This document shows, piece after piece, positions 34,545-48,400 of a stretch of 64,000 nt of DNA. The notes beneath the pieces were generated by a model. It was not told the DNA's origin. It saw nothing but the letters and a program-made list of their open reading frames with translations, and did no database searches. The DNA is from Cardinalis cardinalis (lineage: Eukaryota; Chordata; Aves; Passeriformes; Cardinalidae). The stretch lies in assembly GCA_014549065.1 (NCBI GenBank), contig JACDOX010000152.1, forward strand, positions 758,989 through 822,988, written 5' to 3'. The number at the start of each line of letters is the position of its first letter. Within the stretch, counting starts at the first letter, position 1. A program made the translations under genes and the position numbers.

Positions 34545-37100
34545 TCAGAACACCTTGATAGAGAGTACCTTTAGCCTCACAAGTCACACTTGTGGCCATC
34601 ATTTATTTGATAATCAATATGCTGGGTGACACTGCTAATGGTTTTGTCGGCTGAATCCAGAGCAATGTGATCGGCCCAGCCCCACCTCCATCTCCACTGG
34701 AGCCTTGGCAGGGGCTGGAATAGTACAAACCTGAGTGGNAGCTTGATTATTAGTTTGGGCTAAATGTCCAGTTGGCTCAGGAGTTGTTTTTTGGAGGAAA
34801 ATAGAGTGATTTTTGACAATAATCAAATATTGGTGGCTTGAGCGGTAGACACAGAGTGAACAGGTGTGATCATGGTCCAGTTTCTGTCCTGACCCTAAAT
34901 GCCAGCAAGGTCTTAAATCCCAAGTGGAAATTCAGGTGCCTAAAAACTACCTCCCAAAATACAGCAGTAAGGCTATAGAGCCCACAGTGTCTTTTGAAAT
35001 CTTTGCTGTGTCTCTTTTGGACCCTGGGAGACCAATCACATCGGCCTTTTGGAAAATCATGTGCAATGCATATTCCAGCCAGCCCAAGTCAAAGCTAAAC
35101 TGCATGCTCAGCATAGAGATGATCATGACAGCAGTTAGGGGAAAAAAACTTGCATAATATTCACCAGTGAGGTTGAGTAACATGTTCAGTAAGATAAAAA
35201 AAGCCTGCAAAAAACAAACAGCAAAAAGACCCTGCAAAAAATCCAGCAGGACAGTTTGCATTCAATTTTAGGTATATTTAACATTACGATTTTCTTCCTT
35301 TGGATTTACATGCTGCAGAAGATGTCAAAGCAACAACATGTGAGTATCCTTTGGCTGGCACTTTTGTTTTTAAAATGATGTGGTTTGATTGATTTTTGGT
35401 GGAGATCGCAAAAATGATAAACAATGCAGGGACACAAAATGAGATACGACTCTCCAAAGTGTTAGGAAAACTTGGAGTCAGCACAGATATTTCAAAACAA
35501 AGAAAGTTTCTGATTATTTACATATTTTCATAGCAAAAAGAAAAAAAAGTAAAAAGTTAATAAAAAATAAAATTGCATATAGGTACCTGGAAGCAATATG
35601 CACCTCTCTCAAATTCCTATATATTAGTAGGGTATAAAAAGGTATCAGCTTCCAAAGTAACCATAGCAACATGCTTTCATGAGTTCCCATTGAGAAGCCA
35701 AAAACCTTTGTGGGCAATAAATCAACCTGTTTATATCTCTGAACTTAAATCTTTTATTGGTTACTGATTAACTTAACTATGCTGCCTGACAAATCTTCAA
35801 ATAAATAAGCCAACCAGCGAGCCCTCAAAAACATCCTGCTAGCTATGTTTAAAGGACTATCCCTGAAACATGCTCTACATTACCATGAATTTGGCAGTCA
35901 GCGTGTGGTCATGTGCATGTTTCAGCATGGATCTAAACCCCAGAAATCACAAGATGTAGAGTTATAAAAAGATACCCCTCTGCAACTACTTTAAATAAAT
36001 ATATGCCTTGATATTTACCAGCAGTGTTGCTATGGGCAAAATAATTAGAAACTACAAATTAATGTAATCTTTCTGAAGGAATATAATGCGAAAATATCTG
36101 TTGACTGTCAGTGCTGCTCTTGCCTGTGCTAAAGATGATGAGACAAAAGCAGAAAGGTGAATTTTGGCATTTTAGACATTTACTCTGTGTGCATCCTATA
36201 GATTGGGTAAATGGGAATCCTACATCCTACTCATGTATAAATGTATATGTGTCCTAAGATCAAGATGTTGCTGGGAGACTATTCTTTTTTTCTTTTTTTT
36301 TTTTGTTCAGGCCTTATGTGAGATTTTGGCTCCCACAGTAAGACTACATTTAAATTAATTAATCTGTTGACAGTTAAATTGTACTAAGTAGCTTCGATAT
36401 AAAAGATGATTCCCAGATTATTTTTCATTCAACTTAAAAAAAAAAAGGAAAAAAAGAAGGAAGAATCTGAGGAATTTTGTTCTAAACATCTGTCTGGGCA
36501 GATGTCAAAATGCAGAGTGTTACTGCATTATACTCTGTGAGTATATGACACTGTGTTATTACTCTTGGCTTAAATATTCACAATGGATTTTATGATCTAT
36601 TTAGAAGCAACCTTCGATGGGAGTGTAAAATCCTATCTTTTGTTGTACAATAAGCACCTTCGTGGAACTAGTTCTAGAGTAAATATTGAAAAATAACACA
36701 ATGTTTTCCACTTCTTATTCACAGCACATGAATATTTATGCAGAGGGAATTACAGGTATGTGTCAGTGGGAAAGGTTTGGCTGATTTCCTTTGAAAATGA
36801 ATTTTAGTGAATAAACTCTTTTTGAAGTAAGATTGTTTTGTTCCAAATTGCTCTGGATAGAATCACAAGCTTTGAGCTGTACTTTAGCCAGCTGATTATA
36901 NTCTAGTACAATAATCTGTGTTTCTTCAAGAAATGAGAGAGAGAGAGACAGTGTCAAGGACATTACAAATCCAATAGTAATTTAGGGAATTGAGCTAGAA
37001 CGAGACAGTGCTTGTAAGACTAATATTCCAGAAACATATTGTTTAATTTTTACTTCCAGATTGCATATATTAGCCCATTTTATTAACCTGTCTATAGCCT
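34545..37100 (+). other. Intergenic desert
   Basis: AT-rich non-coding sequence with a TGATTGAT motif near 35387 and short homopolymer runs. No gene was seen. Confidence 0.6.
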
Positions 37101-37222
37101 TGATTCAATAAACCATTCCTATTCAGTAGAGCTCTAAAGCATATGTTTGCCTTAAAACACATGCTTAAATCCCATTGACTTTTTAATGCTTAAAGTTAAG
37201 CATGTGCTTAGATGTTTTTGCT
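37101..37222. mobile_element. Ancient palindromic (MITE-like) repeat, degenerate
   Basis: GATTCAATA is followed by AAAGCATATG, CACATGCTTAAATCCCATTG, then TGCTTAAAGTTAAGCATG and TGCTTAGATG. This echoes a palindromic repeat, common in turtle, crocodile and bird DNA, whose arms read like TTAAAGTTAAGCATGTGCTT. The central palindrome is largely decayed. The family name is not certain. Confidence 0.5.
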
Positions 37223-40200
37223 TGCCTTTGCAAAATAAAATTTTAAAACAAAGTATCCTGGGGAAAAAAAAAGACTAAAGGATGAAATTTTTAAAAGCCT
37301 AAAATAAGCAAACAACTCCTCAAACTGTTCATTTCCCCCTGTGCTTTCAAGGACATTCAAACTATTTTTAACTAAATACCTGAAAGAAACAGAAACAATT
37401 TTCATGCCTTATTTTGGAATGCATTTGGACCTGAAGTCATGGAGATCCTCTGCCAAGACACGAANAATAGTAGAAATATCTCACTGTTTGCTTAATGAGC
37501 AATGAATGGGAAGTGTGAGGGTGAAAAGACAGATTCTGGGTTTGAGAGTGACAAGGTGAGACTGCTTCTTTATCACACCTTTCTTTTTTTAAATCCAAAC
37601 ATCATTTTCAATGCAGTAAAAAAAAAAAAAAGGAAAGAAAAAAATCTGTGGCTGGGAATTGCTCCGTAGCTCTCGCAGCCAACTGATTTGAGTTTACTCC
37701 CATTGCTTGCTTCATGGGAAATGTCAACTTGCTACAGAAAGTTTTAATTGGTTTATGAGTGATATATTCAAGCTGCTTANTTCCTAAAACATCTGTTTTT
37801 GTTTTAGTTCTCCAATGTAAAATGGTTGGTGATATCCCAAGGTAGCACACTGTTTCCAAGTCATATTTCCTGGGGTATCTATCAATAAAAAGGCCCTTAA
37901 ACTGAGCATAATAAAATTAGTACAAGGTAGTCAAGAAGTCTCCAGAATCAAGGTATCAAAACATCCCTTTGCACATTATTTTTTTTCCATTTTGCTTGTG
38001 ATTGACTGGTTTTGGAGCTTGGAGGAAGAAAGCCATGAGAGTTATGGCTTATTTCATCTTCTCCCCTATGCCCCCACTTCTTCAATGGCCTTGAGCAAGT
38101 CTAATTGGTATTGTTATGGAAATTGGAATTAGGCCAGGGAAAACACAAGCCTCATGCTGCACCTGATGGCAAAATCTAACAATTTTTCTGCTTGGTGGAC
38201 AGAGAGACTACAATTTGTTTGAAGNTCTATTCCGCTACATGTGACAACAGGAGTCCTAACATAAACAGGCAATTGTGAGAGCTAAAAATGAGCGNTTTTT
38301 ATTTATTTTTATATTTATGTTTATGATGAAAATGAGGTTTTCATCCACATGCACACACCAAAAAAAAAGAAAAAAATCCTCTATTTTCCACCACCCTGTC
38401 GCTTGGTCCAGAAAAAGAAGAAGGGATTTTTATGAAGTAGTTATTGGTCCCAGTACTGGAATACATGCTGGATTCTCTTTGGACTACAAAAGAGAGTAGA
38501 TTTGCAATATTTATCTAGTAGGTGGCCCAAACCCCAGTTTGCTCCATTTTCATCCTTTGTTTATTGTGAATTTTGTCTTTAAGATTTTGGAAAGAGGAAT
38601 GTTTGAGAGGTTGCTTTTTTCATTTATTAAAGAAAGCAAATTTGAGGCAGAGGTAGTCCAACTGAAATCAGTCAAAACAAAGCCTACCTCAAGTCTAAAT
38701 CAAGTATTACTTATCAAAATAAGCCCAAAAGCAGAAGACGGAGGAAAAAACTTTGTAGATCAACTTTCTTACCAAACTCATTTGCACCCAAATGAAACGA
38801 AGTTATGGGGATAAAATTCTCAGCAGATTTGCACAGCACAGTAATAGCCTTTATGCTTGGAAATTTATGGGCCATGGACAGTTTATAAGAAACGATGTAG
38901 TTCATCAGAGAAGCAGACTGATGGAGCACATGGGATCGTTCTGTGCAGGAAGTTGGGTTTTGGAATAATACTTACTTTGATAGAGTTGTTTTGTTAGCTA
39001 AGTAAAACAGTAGGGAAGCCAATGGCCACTTAGGCTTCAAACATAAATATATATTTATAAGTCACCCAGCTGCTTAATTGAGATCTCTAGTGTTTTCCCT
39101 AAGTATATCTTATCCAAAATAACAGTAATGAAGAAAATAACAACAGCAGCAAAGACCTGCTATATGCTGAAGTTCACTTAATTAGCCAGTAATAGTTAGA
39201 GGGAAAAGAGAGCATTATTTTAGGGGCAGATTCATGGAGATTCCCAGAGCCTCTTCAGACTGAGTAGTGGCTCAGGTTTGGCTCAAATTTGCTCTCTAGC
39301 AGTTTCTTGCTGAAGAAGCAGCGGGACAGATGCCCTAATTGTACCTGTCCCTTCTCTCAGTGGCTTTCCTCCATTGTCAGGGTCCAGCGTGAATTGTGCG
39401 TGACTCGTGTAANCAAGTGCTCGCAACCCAGTTTGGAAAGATAAATGCTGGGGTTCCTGCCAGATGCTGGCTGTGTTGGCTGTGGAGGGGGAGGGAAGTA
39501 CATGGGGCTTAAAAATGTTCTTCAAGGGAGGTTACACAGGGGATGGTTCATTAAATTGAGCAAAGAACTGGAAAATAAGATTTCACACTCCTAGGCTTGA
39601 ACAGCCTTGGTGAATTTGGGATTCCCCAGAAAACCTTGAGAAAATTTGGCAAGTTCTAGGGAGCTTCAGGAAATACTGGAGGCGTTTGCAAATGTGTTTT
39701 GTTCTTAGAGCAGACCTCCAAGGTGAGGTAGAGAGTAGGGCCTCCCACTCCATGCATCCCAGCCAGCTCTCAAAAGGCCTTTCTTGTTGTGGGATCCAAG
39801 AAAGGTGGATGGTGGGATCTTGGGTTTGGCTTCAGCAGTCCCACTGTCGTAGCTCTTCTCAGAGGTCTGTTTAATTGAGTTCAACAGCCTTAATCCATAT
39901 TTCCTACCTTCCAGGTGAATATCCTAACTTGGAGGATATTGAATATGGAGAGATGTGGCTCTCAGTCTTTTCTAATGCAATTGTTTGTCTCTATACAAGC
40001 AGTTTAATATATTTACAGAGACTCAAAACAAATTCTTTGGTCTGTCCTNGATTTGAACTTGGGGCTTGACCAGAGCCGGTCTTGAGGACTGAATTTTCCC
40101 TCCCTCCTCAAGCAGGAGTACTCACGTCTTTTCCCCAAACAGGAATACTCACATCCTCTGAAAAATCTAGGAAGTATTAGGGAAGACATCTTTGCTCAAC

Positions 40201-40244
40201 CGGGGCTTTAAGGAGAGGCTAAGATTTAAATATTATTCCTAAAA
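37223..40244 (+). other. Intergenic desert
   Basis: Non-coding, AT-rich sequence with several single N bases and poly-A/T runs. No gene was recognised. Confidence 0.6.
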
Positions 40245-40745
40245 CGTATGCAGTTTTGGGCACTACAATATAACAAAAGGTACAAAGCTACTGGAGAGTA
40301 TCCAAACAAGGGCTTCAAAGATGATTACTCTGAAGGGGAAGTCATGCAAGGAGCAGCTGAGGTCATTTGGCTTGTTCAGCCTGGAAAAGAGAGGACAGAG
40401 GGGGGACTTAATAGCAATCTCCACCTTCCTCACAAGGGAAAGAGCTGGGGAAGACACTGATCTCTTCTCTGTGGTGCCCAGTGACAGAACCCAAGGGAAT
40501 GGAATTAATGAGGTTTAGGTTGGATATTTGGAAGAGAATCTTCCCCCAGGCGGTGTTGGCCACTGAAACAGCTCCCCAGGCAAGTGGTCAGAGCACCAAA
40601 CCTGGCAGAGTTCAAGGAACATTTGGACAACACTCTCAGGTAAATGGTGGGAATCTTGGGACCATCCTGTGCAGGGCCAGGAATTGGACCTGGATGATTC
40701 TTGTTGGTCCCTTCCAATTCAGAATATTCCATGACGCTATAAATA
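40245..40745 (+). mobile_element. CR1 LINE, 5'-truncated 3' end (about 500 bp)
   Basis: Phrases run in CR1 order: GTTTTGGGCACTACAATA, GCAGCTGAGGTCATTTGG, TTGTTCAGCCTGG, GAGAGGACAGAGGGGGGAC, CACTGATCTCTTCTCTGTGG, GTTTAGGTTGGATATT, AACAGCTCCCCAGGCAAGTG, GTGCAGGGCCAGGAATTGGA, and the terminal GGTCCCTTCCAATTCAGAAT with a short ATTCCATGA tail. CR1 is the dominant bird retrotransposon and is usually 5'-truncated, as here. The copy is only moderately diverged and does not keep an intact reverse-transcriptase frame. Confidence 0.95.
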
Positions 40746-43700
40746 CTTCCTACACTAATTTCTTTAATTTGAGTCCAAGAAACATTAGAAGGCCTGAAAT
40801 ATCAGAGACATGTCCAGTCTGGCCAGTTTTGGGGGGATCTGCTCCTGTAGCTGGCGGTCATAGCTCTATCCTGCACATTCACTGCAATGCCTGATGACTG
40901 AAAAAATTCTTTCAGATGATTGTCTTTAATTTCCTCTTTCTCCTCCCAGCTCTCAAGTATATGTGCTCAAAACAGAGTTTGTTCCTTATCATGCTCACAT
41001 CCTATTTCCTCCTCCTGTTTTATAGGCAGTGAAGTCTAAATGGTGAATTAGTAACATCTTCATTATTATGGTAGTAGAGTGCAGTGCCATCCTAATGATG
41101 TTCCCTGTAGTAGTGAGCAGAAGGAGAAGCAAGGATGGGAGACATAACGATTGTATTCCAGTATAAATATCTGAAACAACAGACAAAAATTTCTGTGCCA
41201 CATCCAGGCTTTTCCTGTAGCTTTGTTTCACCAGCTGAAAACATCTTGGAGAGCATTTGCTCACTTCAAGACTGCCCTCCTTCCTTAAGGTGCAGCTGAG
41301 TTTTTGCATAGCTGCCGAGCTACATGGCTGGAAATAGAAATTGGTGCTTCAGAGAGCTCAGCTCGCTGAGGGGATCAACTCCAGATTTATAAAGAGCTCT
41401 TCCACCATGGTTCACACCTTCCTTAGGGGAAATGCCATGAGTAAAACTGCCCCAGAGTTTACCAGAAGAGTAGGAGCCACATGCTGCAGGGATTTGCTGC
41501 TCCTCCTTTCTCATGTAAAGCAGGGGAAATCTTTCAGTATCGGGTTGTTTATTTTGTCTGGTGGCATTTGAACCACAAAGGACAGGGTGAGTGAGATCTT
41601 AAATAATGTGGTTGTTCAGGCAGCTTGAAGGCGTTGAAGAGAGCTGTATGAAATCAGTTTGCAGCATTTTAAAATGTGATTTTGGCAAAGCAAAACTGGC
41701 AGGTTCATTTCCCATCCCATAAAAGTTGTGTTTGAGCTCTGTATTTGTCCAAAACTTGAACCTCTCTGTGGACATCAGACAAATCTTATTTCTGGAGTGA
41801 AACTGGGGAATTCTCTTGTCCTCTCACTTTGCCCCCATCTGAACTTCCACAGGCACACCAATGTAGCTCCTGGAATGTGTGCTGAAGCCTCCCTCTGCAT
41901 GTTTGCTCCAAAGGGATGTCCTTGCCATGCTTCACCCTCTTGGCAGACTGGGCCTGGTTCCAGTGAGGAGCTACAGTAGAGCTCTCTTGCTTCTTGATGC
42001 ACCACTAAGTGCAAAAAAATTTAAAACATGCGGTGCCTGTACTCAGTGGAGTTTGCCCTTTGTAAAATGTGGGTCTCAGTTTGCTCTGGAACAGATGATG
42101 TGCATCCTATAAGCTGTCCACTGGAAGGAATGGGAAATGAATAAAGCACTATGATCCCAAATGGATTGGTAAGTTAAGGGGTGCTGGTAGCTGGGAATAA
42201 GGCAGTATTGCTGCAGCACCTCCCAGGCACCAGTACCATTCCAGGGAGAAGCTCATAGCTGCACCCACAGCACATACATCCATGCAGAGCTGACCCTCGG
42301 GCATAAGGTACACAGACATCCACACCTATGTTTCTATCCCTTAGCACTGCATCACTGTGCAAACTGCATCCTGCCTAATTTTATACGTTTACCCTTTTGC
42401 AGTCATTTGCTCACTTATGATTTGAAGCCTACAGTTCTGGCAANATGCAAGTTTACTTTTTAATTTGTTAGAGGAGTTAGAGGAATTTGCTTTATTCACT
42501 TTTCACCCACTTAGAATTTTATACTTTATTTTTTAATTAGGGGTCCGATTTTAATTAAAATTCCAATATTGTGCACCTTGAACAAAGCTTTAGTTTGTAC
42601 TCAGAAAAAACACAGGCATATAAAGCCAACAAATCCGATAGAAGGAAAACAATTGGTCACTTATAAGTAGGGAGACCTCTGTGTGATATCATCTGCCCTT
42701 CTGCTTTGCAGCCCCAGGGTCTTGTTTCAGGAGTGCTATTCATTGCTAGGTGGGACATGCAAAGGTTCTAGTGCAGCTGGCAGTCTCCCTCTGCAACCCA
42801 GCTCTGGCAGGCGGCCCTCATGATGAGTTTCCCAAATATTTTTCCTGTTCCTCAGGAATCAGAGACATGACAGAGGGTCTGGCAGCAGGACAGCTGGCAC
42901 AGCTCAGAGGTGCCAGAGCTGTTGTCGTGACCATCTGACCCAGGGATGTGTTGCCTGGCTCTCTCAGCTGCTCTCCCAGCCTCCTGCTCTCCTTTCTCTT
43001 CACGTGACCTGTCCTCTTCAGCGTATTCCTTTGGTGTGTCATGGCAACTGTGTAAGATGTTTTATTAGTACTTTTTTTCCTTTTACCCTGCAACTGAACC
43101 CAGTCTCCTGGGAAATATGGGCTGAGCCCACAAAACATTCATGTGTCTGCCAAAGTGTCATTTTTTGAACCTGTGGGGGGAAAGAAAACAAAAAAGGCAA
43201 AAAGAAGAGTCATCGTGTTCTAGATACAGCCACATTTTNTGGCTTTCATAATGTTTATAATTTGGATATTTCTCCAGTAGATAAGAGCTGCTGCAGAAGC
43301 AGCATTGCAGAAGTCATGGTACATGATGCTGGAGGAGACCTTGTGAGGTCACCAGGCTCTGTTCTTTACCTACACAGAAGAAGCCATTCCTGGAATAGAC
43401 CAAAAAACCCAAAAGGACTGAAGGCTGCTTTGCATGGTGCTCTTTGGACTTGTCTCTATAAATTCAGTCAGACACAAACACAGGGGGGAAAAAAGCAGAA
43501 TTTTTTATTTCTTCAAACTGGATAATAATCTCTTGTATATCATCACTGGGCCCAGTAAAGGAAAAATATCTAACTGCCCTTATCATGGTCCTTCTCGCTT
43601 GACACAGCTGCCATGACACAACCCAAGGTCCACCATTGCTTCAGCATTCAAGAAGATCATGTTTGCTTTCTGGGTGGCTTTAAGCCATCCAGGCTGATTT

Positions 43701-45334
43701 TCTTGTGGAACCTGCTGGTTTCCTGCATGAGTTACTTGACACATACCAATGCCTTCCCACCCTAGAGCTCCATTCACTGGAGTAGGCCACAGTTTTGCAG
43801 GAGGTATGGGGTACATTTTTGGTTGCTTTTTTTTTTTTTTAATCTTTGTGATGTGGCAGCCTTAAGGGAAGCCCAGAATTTGCTCTCACCTCAGATCCTA
43901 CAATGGCCTTCTGAGTGTGTCCCACAATAGGTAGGCAATATGGCAGACAGTAGCAGAGAAGTATCAGGTAAGTCAATAAATTAATGGCAGGCAGCATAAC
44001 TTCCCAGTGAAATTGCTAGTAGACACTCCTGGCCCATCATGTGAGAAAAACTGCTGCCCTCAGGGTGATAGCAGGCAAATTTTGCTCCTCTGCCAGGTGA
44101 GACTATTAAATACCAGGTTGGCACCAACTCACATTTTTGGGAAGTGGGAGAACTGCAGGAATCAGAGCTCCTGGAGATGACAACAGTGTCATGTGCTGGA
44201 GATGCATGAGAGGGGGAGGAAAAGTCACAATTTTTCAGTGAATCTAATTGCACTGAGTGGTGGCTGGAGGAGTCCTGCAGTGCATCTTGTGAGAGTTTAC
44301 ATAGTTCTGGATCCTCTACCACTTAGAATGGAAAGAAGAAAGCCAATCTGTTTGATCAGGCCTCTCCCACTCGATATGTGTATTGGATTTTACATTAAAG
44401 CTTTTAACAGCTACGTACACATCTGAGCTGGAGCTATTGTTAGCCCATGTGATGGATTAAGATCAAGAATGTTAATGTTATCCAAAGGAACGCTTTTTAA
44501 TGTATATTGCGACTGTATAAACAGGGTCACCAGAGCTAAATGGGATGTCAACGACCTATGAAGATCATAAAGTAAACAAAAGGTCTTAAAATAAGCATGT
44601 AACCTGAACATGTAGGGGATTGTTGTATATCAAAGGCATTTGTTTATATAAAGTAAGGGAAAATTACTTACAAGTAATGTTATTTGCCACAAGTCTACCT
44701 CTTGCCTGCTCTGCAAAGGAAACCTATCTGAAGGGACTGGGGTATGTCTCCATCTACCAGGAAGCACAGAGCAGAGCCTACATGCATAATAAACATGCTT
44801 AAATCCCAGGGTGTAGCAATAAGCTGTCATTGCTGGTGAACAGCAAGCCCCTCCAGCCCTCAGTGGAGAGGGAGGACACCAACAAGCACTGCTGCGAGGA
44901 GAGTTTCAGAGCCCTTGTGACACAGGGAGACCACGGGAGTCCATGAGACCAGCCAGTTGAGTGGGAATTAGCAGACACCAGATGATTGAAAACAATGGGA
45001 AGAGAGTAGGAGCTTATTTTTTTCTTCCCATCAATCCATTAGCATTCCCCTTCTTGCTCCATATCATTGTAATTGAGAAGTGGGGGCTTTTTTGTTTTGT
45101 TTTGCTTACTGGGCAGTCCCTAAATAATTGCTGGGAGTGGGATGTGAATCCCTCCTTCAAAATGGCCTGAACTAAGTAATTTCTTGTGAAACAACAGGGT
45201 AAAAATCAGAGGATTTGCCTGGAGAAAGGTGGTTCTGGGGTCTTACTGTTCCATCCTTAGTGCAGTTGGTCATCCCATCAAAATGCAGAGCCTTTCATTT
45301 TGGTCATGGATTGGATCCCTGTACAGGCCATTCG
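40746..45334 (+). other. Intergenic desert between CR1 copies
   Basis: Non-coding unique sequence with a T run near 43830. No gene, RNA gene or further transposon was recognised. Confidence 0.6.
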
Positions 45335-45402
45335 CTTAAGTCTTGACTTGATGAACCTTGTGGGTCCCTTCCAATTTAGAATATTCTGTGATTCTGTGAT
45401 TT
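45335..45402 (+). mobile_element. CR1 LINE 3'-terminal fragment
   Basis: GATGAACCTTGTGGGTCCCT, TCCAATTTAGAATATT and the terminal direct repeat CTGTGATTCTGTGATT are the 3' end of CR1, whose tail is an 8-base ATTCTGTG-type repeat. Only about 65 bp remain. Confidence 0.9.
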
Positions 45403-48400
45403 GTCCTCACTGAATTTCATGGTACCACCTTCAATCTGCTTCTGCAGTTTTGAGTTCTATTCCTGTCCATAAAGTCCCTCTCAGCCTTGTCTCTTTGCAA
45501 TTTTAATGTATTCTATCCCATTAGTTTGAGCACTAATGTAAATAAATGCCAGGGCTGGGGCTACTCCTGGAGAATGCTTCTGCCATTTCAACCAGGTGTT
45601 GAAGACAACACCTTTCTGGAAATGGCTTTAAGAAATAGTCTTGCACCTGAACCCAAAATAGTTCTATCATGACCGTGTTTTCTTGACTTGCTTATGAGAA
45701 TGTCATAAAAGTTTACTGAAGTTATATCACTCTTTCTGTACATAGGAGTATCCTCTATTGGTCTGATAATTTTTGTTCTTGCAAGAAATCTGTGTTGGCA
45801 AGTTCACATCCCCTTGTTATCTTCTAGGTTGTTTTCAGATGGTGTAGTTGTTCCAGAATTTTTTCCTAGCAGGTTAAATTACTGGTCTGAAGCACACCAT
45901 CTCTTTAAAAATTAAAACAAAATAAAATAATTTAAAAATGAAGGACAGAGGAAAAAAACCCTAAAAGACCTCCCCTTGCCTTCCACAAGGCCTCAGATTA
46001 GCATTTGAGAGATGGGCACAACTAGTTCCTTAGTTACCAGAGGTGATTTTCATGAAGACCACAAGAGCTGGAAGCATCTAACTTATTCGAAATTTCTGTG
46101 AGCTTATTCTACTATGACTTCAGACTGGGAGTTTACGTATTTGCTTCTAAAATTATTTGTATGGAGACCTGAATACAGTTGATCCCAACACAAAGTGATG
46201 CAAAGCAGACTGGAAAACACAGGGAATTAATCAGCAATTTTTCCTTCCTATGATACTATTTCGCTGGCTTCGCAGAAATCTTGCTGGATAGGAGGGCTGC
46301 AAGTGAGGCTTTATTTAATCCTTTAATTTCTGTCATTCTCTGCCACAGAATGACATCTAAATGTCATGCTGGGTAACAGTGTGGATGAAGTGGATCTTGG
46401 TACCTGTTACAGGGAAGGTGTAAGTCCTTCTACCCAAATAGCTGGGCACTAAGACCAAGGGAGACAACTTGATGCTGTCAATAAATTGTGCCTTTGCCTG
46501 CAGCCCTGACCCTTTACCATATGTACCCNGCCTTGCAGTCCTGACAGGGACTAAGCTTGCAAATGACACCCTGAGACAGCACAAAGCTGCTCCTTAAGAG
46601 TAAGAGGCTGTAGAGTTACTATTCCCTGTGCCTTGTTTCTTCTCTTCACATCTAGTAGAACTTTTCTATGCCCTTCTCTTTCCTTACATCAAGGGTAGGA
46701 ATCTGGGGTGTTGGTGCCCTGAAATGCTCAGGAAAGCCAATGTCCAAGTGCTTTCCTGCCACTTCTGGGGTTTTACTGCCATCTTATCTTCACTGAACAG
46801 AACCCCATGTGGCCTATGCCTGATGTCCCACAGCTCTCCCCAATAGAAAGTGTGTCAGGGGCAAAAGAGGCCTGAGAGCCAGGTTCTTCATTCTAATGTG
46901 AGCATAAATCTTCTTCCAGCTCTTGGGAGAGAGTTACTGATATTTTAAGTGGCTGTTTCGGTTGCCAGCTGCCCAGTAGCATCCCTCATTGTTCCCATGT
47001 TACCTCTGTGGGTTTCTTTGTTTTGCTGTTATTTGGTTTTTAGTTTGTTTCAGAGAGAGGTCATTTCCATTTACCTTTGGGAATTTTCTGTTAAGTTAAT
47101 ATGAACTGGAATATCAACATTTTAGAAAAATGACATAGAGAAACATGGGCTTATTTCCTTGTCTACTGGAAAAAGAGAAAAGTTTGCAACATTGGTAGTC
47201 CTTTGCTTTTTTTTTTTTTTCCTATTAGATATGGGCATATAGTTTTGATTTTTTCCTTAGGTATATGTACTAATGTACTGCAAAGGAGTGAAAACGGCTC
47301 ATATACAAAATCATCCTTGCTACTTGAGCAAGCTCTTCTTAGCATGCAGAAATTCAGCTGTTCTCCATCTCAGATATTACAATAGTAATCAGCAATTTAA
47401 AACTCTTTCAATAATCGTTAACCCAAAAGGTTTTGTTTGTTTGTTTATTGGCAGTGACTGATGGTTATTATCAGCTTTGAATGACATTCAGCATTCATTT
47501 TGCAGCTCTGTCTGTTTTCAAATATTTGGGTATGTCCTTGTTAGGATGTTTTCAATGCAATTCTATTCACAGCAATTCCAAAGCACACGCACTGTATGCG
47601 ATCAATTAATCACTGCTTGTAATCAAAATTTTTTCTTAACATGCGGAAACACAGACAGTAAATTTGCCTTAAAATGTCTGTTTTGTCAGGAAACGACCTC
47701 CCAATGTGCTTTAAAATATGTAAATAGGTTTGTGCTCTATAATGAAGCTGTGTGGTTTGTCTAAAGAGACTTGTATGGAAAAGATGTAGTGACTAACATT
47801 TTGCATGACTTAATATTAGGGCTGTGACTTTGTGCGCTGTAACTTTGATCCGCTTGGCTTCAGGGAGTCTGACAGTGAATGTGATGGCTACTGTCTTGAG
47901 TTTTTAGAACTGGAAGCAGCAGGTTTACTAAAGGACGAGACCAAAGAAACTTCTTGGCTGAATAAACTGCTTCACTAGATAGTAGAAATTCAACACATTT
48001 TTTAAAACTGGTGCAAATGACTTTAGAGCAGTGCTGGTGAAGTCAAGCATCAAGCATCTTCAGGTGTTTGTGTCCCTTCAAGGTTGTTACTGCTGTTTTT
48101 GAATGATGTCTATACAGTCATTTTTCTTGAGAAGAACCACTGACCTGGAGTAAACCAGCTTTTAAAACTGAAGGTGAATTTTGGGGTTAAGGTGAAGAAC
48201 TGTTTGGGAGACATTAGATTATTCCCTATCTTGCCATCATAGGGTCTTTCCTGTTTGTTTGTCTGCATTATCTTCAAAAATATCTGGTTTTGGCCTCTGT
48301 TGAGACAACAGGATCTTCAGGTTAGATCCTGTGTGGTCTTGTCTCTTGAGAAAAAAGGGCATTTGAACAAGTTAAGTAGCTGGGAGTCAAAGAAAGGACT

